This document shows, piece by piece, positions 8,740 through 17,129 of a stretch of DNA of 64,000 bases. Position 1 is the first letter of the stretch; the number at the start of each line of letters is the position of its first letter. Location of the stretch: the NCBI GenBank assembly GCA_946553025.1, contig CAMNRM010000001.1:1-64000 (forward strand). Direction: 5' to 3'. The translations under genes and the position numbers were made by a program. Source of the DNA: an uncultured Clostridium sp. Lineage in GTDB: Bacteria > Bacillota > Clostridia > Lachnospirales > Lachnospiraceae. The notes below the pieces were generated by a model that was given only the letters and a program-made list of their open reading frames with translations, was not told where the DNA came from and ran no database searches.

Positions 8740-9468
8740 TTGGAAGCAGCCATAAAAAACTTTATCACAAAGCATCCTGTTTTTACTACGGGCGAATTTG
8801 CAGATATGCTCCGTATTAAGACCCCGGACATCGGACGCTCAACCATTTTTTATATCTTAAAAACCCTATGTACATCTGGTGAAATAACACGAACCTGTCG
8901 AGGACATTTTCATATTGCCGGAAAAAAAGATTATTGTTATGAATTATCTGACACAGCAAAAGAACTTTTTTCTTTCATTCATACAGAATATCCCCTTGTA
9001 GATTTTCAAATATGGGAACTTTATCAAATGAATGAATTTGTAAATCATTTGCTGGCTAAAAATACTATTTTTATCGAAGTGGAAAACATGCTGGATGAGA
9101 GTATTTTTCATCTGCTTTTTGAAAAATATCCTCATGTTCTCCATAATCCGGGAATAGATGAATATTACAAATATGCCGGTGATAAAACCATTATTGTCCA
9201 AAAACTGATATCCGAAGCACCGCCCTGCTCCTGCGATTTCAGACAGGCACCCCTGGAAAAGATACTTGTTGACCTGTTTGGGCGAGGAATTTCCGGCTCG
9301 ATTATCTCTCGTTTAGAGTATCAGGCTATATATGAGGATTCTTTTAAAAAGTATAATATCAATCAGGCAAAAATGTTTCGTTATGCCCGCCGCAGAGGCA
9401 TTGAAAAAAACATATTGGATTTTATTCATACAAAAACTAATATTACTTTGGATAATAACTACACTTGA
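8740..9468 (+). CDS. AbiEi-like winged-helix protein (DUF6577 type), orphan
   Basis: Protein of about 242 residues with an N-terminal winged helix (roughly residues 1-65) and a C-terminal domain carrying APLEKILVDLF and a final basic helix RYARRRG. These are features I associate with the AbiEi-like/DUF6577 proteins, DNA-binding antitoxins that repress their own operon. TTG at 8740 is the likely start because GGAGG lies 8 nt upstream; the upstream in-frame GTG at 8731 overlaps that site. The usual partner, a nucleotidyltransferase toxin of the AbiEii type, is not present in the next 235 bp, so this is an orphan. Base composition is AT-richer than the flanking hydrolase genes, suggesting transfer. 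The family call is from memory of the motif pattern. Confidence 0.6.
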   Translation: MEAAIKNFITKHPVFTTGEFADMLRIKTPDIGRSTIFYILKTLCTSGEITRTCRGHFHIAGKKDYCYELSDTAKELFSFIHTEYPLVDFQIWELYQMNEFVNHLLAKNTIFIEVENMLDESIFHLLFEKYPHVLHNPGIDEYYKYAGDKTIIVQKLISEAPPCSCDFRQAPLEKILVDLFGRGISGSIISRLEYQAIYEDSFKKYNINQAKMFRYARRRGIEKNILDFIHTKTNITLDNNYT

Positions 9469-9495
9469 CAAGAAATGGATTCAAAAAAACCGTAT

Positions 9496-9618
9496 TTAAA
9501 GCACTAGGAGATGCATATGCCTGTCTGGTGGAGGCAACCCGAAATTTAAAATCCCTCCATCACCCAAAATAATATCTGTTTTTTCATGTATTTTCCCGCC
9601 ACTTTTTACGGTTGGCAT
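9496..9618 (-). CDS. Possible small protein of 40 residues
   Basis: A 40-codon frame starting MPTVKSGGK has a strong AAGGAG at 7 nt spacing on the minus strand, which is the main support. I do not recognise the product. It lies tail-to-tail with the AbiEi-like gene and divergent from the cellobiose phosphorylase gene. It may be the remaining 5' end of a larger deleted gene. Confidence 0.3.
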   Translation of the reverse strand: MPTVKSGGKIHEKTDIILGDGGILNFGLPPPDRHMHLLVL

Positions 9619-9703
9619 AAAGTACTCCTTCGCTTATTCTTAAACTATCGCAGAAACAATAGCACAATATAGTAAAAACAAGAAACAAGCAGGAGGTTAC
9701 ACC

Positions 9704-12145
9704 ATGAAATTCGGATATTTTGACGACCAGGCGAGAGAGTATGTGATCACCACCCCCATAACCCCGCAGCCCTGGATTAACTACCTGGGAAAGGATAATT
9801 TCTTTTCCCTGATTTCCAACACCTGCGGCGGCTACTCCTTTTATAAAGATGCCAAGCTCCTCCGCCTGACCCGCTACCGCTATAACAATATCCCCCGCGA
9901 CACAAACGGCCGCTACTATTTTATCAAACAGGGCGATACCATCTGGAATCCCGGCTGGCAGCCGACAAAAACCCCATTAGATTCCTACGAATGCCGCCAC
10001 GGCCTGGGCTACAGCCGCTTTATCTCGGTCAAAGGAAATATCCGGGCCGATTTAACCGCCTTTGTCCCCTTACATGAAACCTGCGAGGTCAACCACCTTG
10101 TGCTCACCAACCAGGGCAAAAAAGCAGAAACCCTGGAACTGACCTCCTACGTGGAGTTCTGCTTCTGGAATGCCGTGGACGATTCTACCAATTTCCAGCG
10201 AAACCTAAGCCTGGGCGAAGTCGAGGTCTGCGGTTCGGTGATTTACCACAAGACCGAATACCGCGAACGCCGCAATCATTTCGCTTACTATGCGGTCAAT
10301 GCACCCTTTGACAGCTTTGAAACCGACCAAAAAACCTTTCTCGGTGCCTACGGAAGCATCGAACACCCCAAGGCCGTAGAGGAAGGAAAACTTCACAACA
10401 CCATGGCAAGCGGCGGAAGCGTTATCGGTGCGCACCATTTTTCCATTACCCTTAAACCAGGCGAGTCCCGCAGCCTGATTTTCCTTTTAGGCTACAGCGA
10501 AAACCCGGTGGATGAAAAATGGGAAAAACCAGGCATCATCAATAAGCAGCGTGCCCAGGCCGCCATTGCCCGCCTTTCTTCTGATGCGCAGATCGACGCA
10601 GCCCTTGCCGCACTAAAAGCCGACTGGGAAAATATTCTCTCTTCCTATATCCTGGAGAGCAGTGACGAAAAACTAAACCGCATGGTCAATATCTGGAACC
10701 AGTACCAGTGCATGGTCACCTTTAACATGTCCCGCTCCGCCTCCTATTTTGAATCGGGAACGGGCCGCGGCATGGGCTTTCGGGATTCCTGCCAGGATCT
10801 TTTAGGCTTCGTCCACCTGATTCCCGACCGGGCAAGGGAGAGGATTTTAGATATCGCCGCCACGCAGATGGAGGACGGAAGCGCCTACCACCAGTACCAG
10901 CCATTGACCAAAAAAGGAAACTCCGATATCGGCAGCGGATTTAACGACGATCCCTTATGGCTGATTGCCGGAACCGCCGCTTATCTTAAAGAAACCGGGG
11001 ATTTCTCGATTTTGGAGGAAATGGTTCCCTTTGACAATAACGAGGCACTTTCCCGACCCTTATGGGAACACCTGCGCCGTTCCTTTACCTTCACCCTCAC
11101 CCACCTTGGCCCGCACAGCCTCCCGCTGATTGGACGCGCCGACTGGAATGACTGCCTGAACCTAAACTGCTTTTCCACCGAACCGGGCGAATCCTTCCAG
11201 ACCTTCGGGCCTTCCGAGGGGCCGGTAGCCGAATCCGTATTTATCGCCGGGATGTTTGTCAAATACGGACGCGACTATGCCCAAATTGCCGAAAAGCTCG
11301 GTCAGCACGAGGAAGCAAAAAAAGCCGAAAAAGCCGTGGATGCGATGACGAAGGCCGTACTCTTGGCCGGATGGGACGGGGAATGGTTTCTGCGGGCCTA
11401 CGACGCCCAGGGCAATAAGGTCGGCGCAAACGAGTGTGAAGAGGGAAAAATCTTTATCGAGCCGCAGGGCTTCTGTGTGCTGGCGGATATCGGCATCGAA
11501 GGCGGACAGGCAAAAAAGGCTCTGGACTCCGTCGAACATTACCTCGACACCAAGTACGGCATTATGCTCCAGCAGCCCGCCTACACCAGATACTATGTCA
11601 ACCTGGGTGAAATTTCCTCCTACCCTCCGGGCTATAAGGAAAATGCCGGGATTTTCTGCCACAACAACCCGTGGATTTCCATTGCCGAAACAAGGATCGG
11701 GCGCGGGAACCGGGCCTTTGAAGTTTACCGGAAAATTGCCCCGGCCTACATCGAAGAAATCAGCGATATCCACAGCACGGAACCCTATGTCTACTCGCAG
11801 ATGATTGCCGGAAAAGACGCGCCGAAACACGGGGAGGCAAAAAACAGCTGGCTCACCGGAACCGCTGCCTGGACCTTCGTCAATGTATCGCAGTACATTC
11901 TGGGTATCCAGCCGGATTACGACGGTTTAATCGTCGATCCCTGCATCCCCCAGACCCTAACCGAATTTACTATCCGCCGTACCTACAGGAATTGCCGCTA
12001 TGCAATCCACGTAAGCAATCCCCAGGGCATAGAAAAAGGCGTCCGCTCCGTCCTGGTCAACGGAAATGACTATCCGGCAGGAAAGCCGCTACCGGTATAC
12101 CCCGGAGAAAGCTGTAAGGTAGAAGTAATCATGGGCTTATCATGA
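9704..12145 (+). CDS. cbp: GH94 cellobiose phosphorylase
   Basis: Family 94 phosphorylase of 813 residues, the normal length for cellobiose phosphorylase, which converts cellobiose and phosphate to glucose 1-phosphate and glucose in the cytoplasm. The N-terminal beta-sandwich begins MKFGYFDD. The (alpha/alpha)6 catalytic region contains [14 protein letters not shown] and RADWNDCLN, the latter around the expected general acid Asp (about residue 483). The start has AGGAGG 8 nt upstream. It is the only plus-strand hydrolase here and stands alone between accessory genes. In this locus it would consume the backbone cellobiose left after side-chain trimming. Cellodextrin or laminaribiose phosphorylase are less likely given the close match to the cellobiose type. 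Confidence 0.92.
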   Translation: MKFGYFDDQAREYVITTPITPQPWINYLGKDNFFSLISNTCGGYSFYKDAKLLRLTRYRYNNIPRDTNGRYYFIKQGDTIWNPGWQPTKTPLDSYECRHGLGYSRFISVKGNIRADLTAFVPLHETCEVNHLVLTNQGKKAETLELTSYVEFCFWNAVDDSTNFQRNLSLGEVEVCGSVIYHKTEYRERRNHFAYYAVNAPFDSFETDQKTFLGAYGSIEHPKAVEEGKLHNTMASGGSVIGAHHFSITLKPGESRSLIFLLGYSENPVDEKWEKPGIINKQRAQAAIARLSSDAQIDAALAALKADWENILSSYILESSDEKLNRMVNIWNQYQCMVTFNMSRSASYFESGTGRGMGFRDSCQDLLGFVHLIPDRARERILDIAATQMEDGSAYHQYQPLTKKGNSDIGSGFNDDPLWLIAGTAAYLKETGDFSILEEMVPFDNNEALSRPLWEHLRRSFTFTLTHLGPHSLPLIGRADWNDCLNLNCFSTEPGESFQTFGPSEGPVAESVFIAGMFVKYGRDYAQIAEKLGQHEEAKKAEKAVDAMTKAVLLAGWDGEWFLRAYDAQGNKVGANECEEGKIFIEPQGFCVLADIGIEGGQAKKALDSVEHYLDTKYGIMLQQPAYTRYYVNLGEISSYPPGYKENAGIFCHNNPWISIAETRIGRGNRAFEVYRKIAPAYIEEISDIHSTEPYVYSQMIAGKDAPKHGEAKNSWLTGTAAWTFVNVSQYILGIQPDYDGLIVDPCIPQTLTEFTIRRTYRNCRYAIHVSNPQGIEKGVRSVLVNGNDYPAGKPLPVYPGESCKVEVIMGLS

Positions 12146-12314
12146 CAGAGGTATCAAGAGGTCTTTTCGAGTTTAGCGTCCGCTGTGTTCTTTTGCGGAG
12201 CGAGAGCGCAGTGACGACGGAATATGCTCCCACCGCAGCAGCCCCATGAACAGTTTTTTCCTCCCTTTTTTGGCAAAAACAAATGGACAAAGCAGGGAAA
12301 ATGTTGTATATTTA

Positions 12315-12344
12315 TTTGTGAACAATTTGTGAAATATTTGTGAA
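12315..12344 (+). repeat. Three TTTGTGAA direct repeats with 11-bp period
   Basis: TTTGTGAA occurs at 12315, 12326 and 12337, each one helical turn apart, 27 bp before the start of the next gene. The arrangement suggests a protein-binding site or an mRNA leader element. Confidence 0.5.
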
Positions 12345-12370
12345 CTGCAAAAAAACCGGAGGAAAACAAA

Positions 12371-13462
12371 ATGTTAGAAACACTCAGAAAAAAAGCAAGA
12401 AAATCCAATATGTGGCGTATTGTCCTTTCCGTCATCGGCATCGGGATCATGATGGCAGTTACAAAGTTTGCTGTCCTCGATGTTATCACCGGCCCGGCCA
12501 AGATGGATATCACCGCGGCACCGGAAACCTATGAAGGCAAGTATGTAACGATTGACGCAGAATATTTTCTGTACGATTACATAGAACACACCACGACAAC
12601 CACCAGTAAATCCGGCAGTAAGTCCACCCGCACGGACGGCTACAGCTATCTGGCCTTCCAGTCCGTACCCCAGGAGGGAAGCACGGATTCTATCTGGTAT
12701 TTCTACAGCATTTACTTTGATAAAAAGCACCAGGACGAGCTGACTGCTAAAATCGATAAAACCTATGAATACTTAAATGATGAGGCAGGAACCGTTAATC
12801 CCCCGGAACCAGTCAAGGTTACCGGCACCTGGAATAAGATGGATTCCCAGACCGAACGCTATTTCCAAAAAGTTATAGGAGAAATCGGACTCCAGGAAAC
12901 CGATCTGGATAAGTTTTACTTCTACGAACTGAATACCCAGGAAATCGGCGGTGTAAATAACACCTTATTCTGGGTTCTGACCGGTGCCAGCGTCTTACTT
13001 CTTCTCTTTGCCATCCTCAGCGCCGTCGGACTGTTCAGCAGCGCCTATATGAAGTCCTTACAGCATTACCTGCAGAAAAACCCAACCGTTTCCATGCAGG
13101 AAATCGAAGAGGACTTTAACTGTGCCCACCTGATTTCTTCCGATGTATGGATTGGGAAAAAATGGACCATCTACATGCAGGGCAACAAAGCCTACATCCT
13201 GACCAACAGCGACCTGATCTGGGGCTACTACTACAGCCGCACCGGACGCTACAACGTAAGCGAGATGCGCCTGTTCACCAAAGACAGAACCCAGCACGGC
13301 ATCAGTCTAAGCGAGAAACACACCCAGGAAGCCTTGAAAATCTATGTCGATGAGCAGGCACAGATGGTCGTTGGCTACAGCAAAGATCTGGAAAAGATGT
13401 ACAATAAAGACTTTAACGGATTTTTGGAATTGCGGTATAATCCGGTGATGCGGGCATTATAA
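12371..13462 (+). CDS. Uncharacterised two-span membrane protein (DUF6709-like)
   Basis: Protein of 363 residues with a membrane segment at about 15-37, an extracytoplasmic region of about 160 residues, a second membrane segment near 200-222, and a cytoplasmic C-terminal domain that looks like a PH-type or YcxB-like fold (GKKWTIYMQG, then ILTNSDLIWGYYY). It resembles Lachnospiraceae proteins grouped as DUF6709, but that name is from memory and uncertain. The start follows CCGGAGG. The region before it holds the triple TTTGTGAA repeat. No function is claimed. Confidence 0.8.
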   Translation: MLETLRKKARKSNMWRIVLSVIGIGIMMAVTKFAVLDVITGPAKMDITAAPETYEGKYVTIDAEYFLYDYIEHTTTTTSKSGSKSTRTDGYSYLAFQSVPQEGSTDSIWYFYSIYFDKKHQDELTAKIDKTYEYLNDEAGTVNPPEPVKVTGTWNKMDSQTERYFQKVIGEIGLQETDLDKFYFYELNTQEIGGVNNTLFWVLTGASVLLLLFAILSAVGLFSSAYMKSLQHYLQKNPTVSMQEIEEDFNCAHLISSDVWIGKKWTIYMQGNKAYILTNSDLIWGYYYSRTGRYNVSEMRLFTKDRTQHGISLSEKHTQEALKIYVDEQAQMVVGYSKDLEKMYNKDFNGFLELRYNPVMRAL

Positions 13463-13495
13463 AATCTAGTCAAAGGAAACTCGGAATGCCCGATA

Positions 13496-13511
13496 AAGCG
13501 GGGGACTTCCT
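13496..13511. repeat. 16-nt motif shared with 52982-52997
   Basis: AAGCGGGGGACTTCCT occurs here and as its exact reverse complement after the AEC transporter gene. Both copies are in spacers just past a gene end and lie within imperfect hairpins. Such sequences resemble the GC-rich ends left by IS200/IS605-type elements; no transposase is present. Confidence 0.45.
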
Positions 13512-13525
13512 CAAATAGGTTAAAA

Positions 13526-13578
13526 AACGTCCGTTTCGATGGTCTGCTTATTTTATGCATGACCGGGAAGCGGACGTT
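13526..13578. terminator. Bidirectional terminator-like hairpin
   Basis: AACGTCCG pairs with CGGACGTT, with an inner GGTC/GACC stem. An A run lies on the left and a T-rich stretch on the right. It separates the convergent membrane-protein gene and the AT-rich islet. Confidence 0.6.
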
Positions 13579-13582
13579 GTCT

Positions 13583-13907
13583 TTAGCATATACTTTTTAT
13601 TTCTTTGTATATATTCTTTCTTGTTTCATTTGGTTCGTTTTCTTTTAATTCTATACACAATTTATTATGTTCATCTACCAATGCCCTATAAATTTTCCAA
13701 ATCTCATCTATTTCTAACCTTTTCATATTTTGAATCTTACTGCCTCTTGGAACACATGGAATTACTGCTTAAAAGGCTTTCTACCTTATGGTACACATTC
13801 CCATTTCCTTCTGTATAGATAAAATTTGATGAAATTTCACTGCAATACGACTTCATAAATAATTGAGGTAATGGATCTTTTTTATTATCTTCAAATACAT
13901 AGATCAT
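13583..13907 (-). pseudogene. Broken third gene of AT-rich islet
   Basis: An ATG at 13907 overlaps the stop of the P-loop gene (ATGA) and opens a frame starting MIYVFEDNKKDPLPQLF that stops at 13737. In another frame, 13768 down to 13583, a second coding-like stretch (AVIPCVPRG, then KRLEIDEIWKIYRALVDE) runs to a stop just before the terminator. The two pieces look like the head and tail of one protein joined out of frame by an internal deletion. The family is not recognised with certainty; I recall similar proteins of about 200 residues following a DUF4869 gene and a small P-loop gene in other Clostridia. Confidence 0.55.
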
Positions 13908-14287
13908 ACAAATACCTCTAAACTATCTTCGGTCATTACTATCGAACAATCTTCACTGTCTGAACTGCCCAAAAAAGCTGATTTACAGTCAATTAAAATG
14001 ATACTTTTAGCTGAACATTGATTTATTAATTCATGACCTTCACTTTTATATAATTCATATCGGTCAAGCATAATCACTTTATTTTCTGCTTTTAATACTT
14101 TATCTAAAGTATCACCCCTTAATAAATCATCATAGGTAAACGAATCAACGGCTTCCCCATATGCTTTTAATTTTTTTAAATGTTTACATAATCTGGTTTT
14201 TCCAGTAGCAGACTCTGCATCAAATGTATATATGCCATTTTCCAAATTTATATTTACTGTAGGATTATATTCTGTATTTACATACAT
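13904..14287 (-). CDS. Small P-loop protein of AT-rich islet
   Basis: Protein of 127 residues with a Walker A-like motif AESATGKT at residues 24-31 (first Gly replaced by Ala) and a hydrophobic strand ending in Asp (KVIMLDR) that could be Walker B. The start overlaps the end of the upstream gene by 10 nt and its own stop overlaps the next start as ATGA, so translation is coupled. GC is far below that of the flanking hydrolases. It may bind nucleotide, but it is too short for a full AAA domain and its role is unknown. Confidence 0.7.
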   Translation of the reverse strand: MYVNTEYNPTVNINLENGIYTFDAESATGKTRLCKHLKKLKAYGEAVDSFTYDDLLRGDTLDKVLKAENKVIMLDRYELYKSEGHELINQCSAKSIILIDCKSAFLGSSDSEDCSIVMTEDSLEVFV

Positions 14288-14766
14288 TCCGCTATACCTC
14301 CTATACTCATGTTAGGATGAAATGGTCTTTCTTCACCAATATACTTATTTAATCTATCTACTGTACTAAACCTGTAATTATCTAATTGTACATCGATAAG
14401 ATTTCCATATTGTGTTGATATCGATAATCCATTATCTTCAATTAAAATATTTCCTTCTTTACATAATATAATAATAATATCCCGTGCATTGTATCCACAT
14501 TCTGCCAAATCAATAATTTTATTTGGAATATTCGCCACACACAATGCCGCTTTACATCCCGTACTCATATCATTATAGTATAATTTGTAACCAAAGCGAT
14601 CAATGTAGGAATTATCGTCATTATATTTACCTTTCTCAATCTTTTCTATCATTAACCTGTCTAATAAATTTCCTTTAATCTTTAACTTAGAAAACTCTTT
14701 TTCTACATCAGTTACTACTTCTTTATCTAATTTTGTATTGGTATCTTTTAAAAATATGTTAAGCAC
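14278..14766 (-). CDS. DUF4869-like protein of AT-rich islet
   Basis: Protein of 162 residues beginning MLNIFLKDTNTK. GTG at 14766 is chosen because GAGGG lies 8 nt upstream; an earlier ATG at 14820 has no site. The middle motif STGCKAAL followed by an acidic hydrophobic strand and a CGYNARD segment resembles DUF4869 proteins, whose function is unknown to me. It is first in a three-gene coupled cluster with a P-loop protein and a broken third gene. AT-rich composition and insertion right after the GH42 stop suggest horizontal gain. Confidence 0.6.
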   Translation of the reverse strand: MLNIFLKDTNTKLDKEVVTDVEKEFSKLKIKGNLLDRLMIEKIEKGKYNDDNSYIDRFGYKLYYNDMSTGCKAALCVANIPNKIIDLAECGYNARDIIIILCKEGNILIEDNGLSISTQYGNLIDVQLDNYRFSTVDRLNKYIGEERPFHPNMSIGGIAECM

Positions 14767-14857
14767 AATAAACACCCTCTCTCTATTGCTAAATGTTAAG
14801 CATAAACCATGAACTTCCAATACCTTTTTAGATGCTCCGGAAAAGATTTTTCTATTG

Positions 14858-16900
14858 TTACATAACTACCCGGTAAATCATCACCCCTTTACCGGCAAGC
14901 ACCGCCTTTTCTCCTGCGGCATATGCTTTCTTTTCCAGTAAACTGCACCCGCTCTTCTCCATCGTCATCTCCACAGCCTCCTGCCGGTGATTTAAAAAGA
15001 AATAAAACTTCTCCTTATCCTTCTCCCTTACGCAGACCTCCACCCCGTCCCTGGGCGTCCAGATCTCCTCTATCCCGGCTTCCCTTGTCACCTCGCGCAG
15101 AAAATCCCGGTAAAATTCCGCATTGCTTCTCGTTCCGACGTACCAGGCGTTTCCTTTTCCCAGCCGGTTATGGACAATCACAGGGGTTCCCGCGTAGAAA
15201 TCCTTTTCGTATTCCGCCTCACACTCCGCGCTTTCCGGATGCATAATATCACATAAAAGCTCCGCCGGATACTGCTTACCCCTCCAGCTAAACCCATTCC
15301 TCTCCCCCACAGGCAGGGCGTCAATCTCCTCCACCCAAACCCCGAAAATATCCCTCAATCTCCCCGGATACCCCCCGGTAATCACCAGATCATGCTCCTC
15401 TACAATCCCCGAAAAAAACGTAGCAACGAGCGTCCCTCCATCTTCCACAAACCGTTTCAGTGCCTGTTCATACCCGGTCTTTACCATATAAAGCACCGGC
15501 GTTACGACCAGCGAATACTTCGTCAAATCATCCTCCACCGAAATCAAATCCACCGGAATATTCAGTTCATCAAACGCCGCATAATACCTCTTCACCTCGT
15601 CCATATACTTCAAGTCACAGCTAGGCCCTGCCGAATACTCCAGCGCCCACCAGTTGTCCCAGTCCACTACAATCGCCGCCTTCGCCCTAATCCGGCTTCC
15701 CATCACCTGACTTCCCAGTTCCTTTAATTCCTGCCCTAACGCCACCATCTCCCGAAACACCCGCGTATGCTCATGCCCCGCATGGTCAATCAGCGCCCCG
15801 TGGTACTTTTCACAGGCTCCGATACTCCTCCTCATCTGAAAAAACAGCACCGTATCCGCCCCGTGCGCCACCGCCTGATAGCTTAACAGCCGCATCACGC
15901 CCGGCCTTTTTAAGGCATTATAAGAAAGCCAGTTCGTCACACTCGGCGTCTGTTCCATCAGCGCAAACGGCTGTCCCTGCTTAATCCCCCGCATCAAATC
16001 ATGATTCATGGCAATCTCCGCCGCCGGCGTATCATTTGCCGGATAATTATCCCAGGAAACAAAGTCCATGTACTTCGCCCATTTCTGATAATCCAGTTCC
16101 TTATACGCCCCCATCAGATTCGTCGTCACCGGAATATCCGGCGTCACCGCCTTCACCGCCTCGTACTCCGCCCGGTAATTGGCAAGCAAAGAATCCGAGC
16201 AAAACCGCCGGTAATCCAGGGAAATCCCCTGAAACGTCGTCCGGTTCTCCTCAAAATGCTCACTCTGCAAATTGGGAACCACAACCTCCTCCCAGTCATA
16301 AAATGTATGCCCCCAGAAGCTGGTATTCCATGCCCGGTTCAATTCCTCTATCGTCTTATACTTCTCCTTCAGCCACACCCGAAACGCCGCCTCACACCGC
16401 TCACAGTAGCAGGCCCCGCCGTACTCATTCCCGATATGCCAGGCAATCACATTCCCCGACTTCCCATACCGCTCGGCTATTTTCCCCGCAAGCCGCTTAG
16501 AATACTTCTGAAACACTGGACTGTTCGGACAAGAATTATGCCTGCTTCCGAACTTCCTTCTAAGCCCCGAAAACTCCGTCCGCAAAACTTCCGGATACTT
16601 CCTCGCCATCCAGGCCGGGTGCGCCGCCGTAGAAGTCGCAAGAATCACATGCAGCCCGTTCTTCTTCACCATTTCCATAATCTTATCCAGCTTATCAAAA
16701 CAATAGGTATCCTCATCCGGCTGCAAAGACGCCCAGCTAAACACATTCAGGGTCACGCAATCCACCCCAGCCAGGGCAAACAGCCGCATATCCTCCTCCC
16801 AAACCTCCTCCGGCCACTGCTCCGGGTTATAATCCCCGCCAAATGGAATTTTTTCCACCTTATCCTTTTCAAAAAAAGAACCGTAATTTTTCCCGTCCAC
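14858..16900 (-). CDS. GH42 beta-galactosidase
   Basis: Family 42 beta-galactosidase of 680 residues. It starts with the typical FGGDYNPEQWPE, has the acid/base Glu in HIGNEYGG (about residue 159), the nucleophile Glu in LMEQTPS (about residue 316), a Cys cluster (CYCERC, plus a further SCPNS) that may bind zinc, then the trimerisation and C-terminal domains. There is no signal peptide, so it acts in the cytoplasm on imported galactosides. It follows the ABC binding-protein gene of the 17-21 kb operon on the same strand, with a hairpin between. Some GH42 enzymes instead prefer alpha-L-arabinopyranosides. Confidence 0.9.
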   Translation of the reverse strand: MDGKNYGSFFEKDKVEKIPFGGDYNPEQWPEEVWEEDMRLFALAGVDCVTLNVFSWASLQPDEDTYCFDKLDKIMEMVKKNGLHVILATSTAAHPAWMARKYPEVLRTEFSGLRRKFGSRHNSCPNSPVFQKYSKRLAGKIAERYGKSGNVIAWHIGNEYGGACYCERCEAAFRVWLKEKYKTIEELNRAWNTSFWGHTFYDWEEVVVPNLQSEHFEENRTTFQGISLDYRRFCSDSLLANYRAEYEAVKAVTPDIPVTTNLMGAYKELDYQKWAKYMDFVSWDNYPANDTPAAEIAMNHDLMRGIKQGQPFALMEQTPSVTNWLSYNALKRPGVMRLLSYQAVAHGADTVLFFQMRRSIGACEKYHGALIDHAGHEHTRVFREMVALGQELKELGSQVMGSRIRAKAAIVVDWDNWWALEYSAGPSCDLKYMDEVKRYYAAFDELNIPVDLISVEDDLTKYSLVVTPVLYMVKTGYEQALKRFVEDGGTLVATFFSGIVEEHDLVITGGYPGRLRDIFGVWVEEIDALPVGERNGFSWRGKQYPAELLCDIMHPESAECEAEYEKDFYAGTPVIVHNRLGKGNAWYVGTRSNAEFYRDFLREVTREAGIEEIWTPRDGVEVCVREKDKEKFYFFLNHRQEAVEMTMEKSGCSLLEKKAYAAGEKAVLAGKGVMIYRVVM

Positions 16901-17001
16901 TCTATCTTTCCTCCAGAATCATTGTCCTTATCTTTTCTTTTTATCTTATCATACTTGCCTTTGAAATCAAGAAATTTTTTATAAAATGATACCCAAAGAA
17001 T

Positions 17002-17056
17002 AACAGGACCTTACATCTCCTCCGGCATCACTGTCGGGACAACCTAAAGTCCTGTT
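17002..17056 (-). terminator. Hairpin between binding-protein gene and GH42 gene
   Basis: AACAGGAC and GTCCTGTT are exact inverted arms with a 39-nt loop, followed on the minus strand by a moderately T-rich stretch. It is probably a partial terminator. Confidence 0.4.
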
Positions 17057-17129
17057 CTTCTTCTTATTTTTCCAAACCGCCTTTTTTCATCCATCGGATT
17101 GCGTCAGGCGTTTTTTCCAAAACCTTCCT

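Noticed and set aside
15000-16984. Long plus-strand frames opposite the GH42 gene.
   Set aside because: They are Pro/Arg/His-rich shadows caused by codon bias of GH42; no start signals and no recognisable domains.
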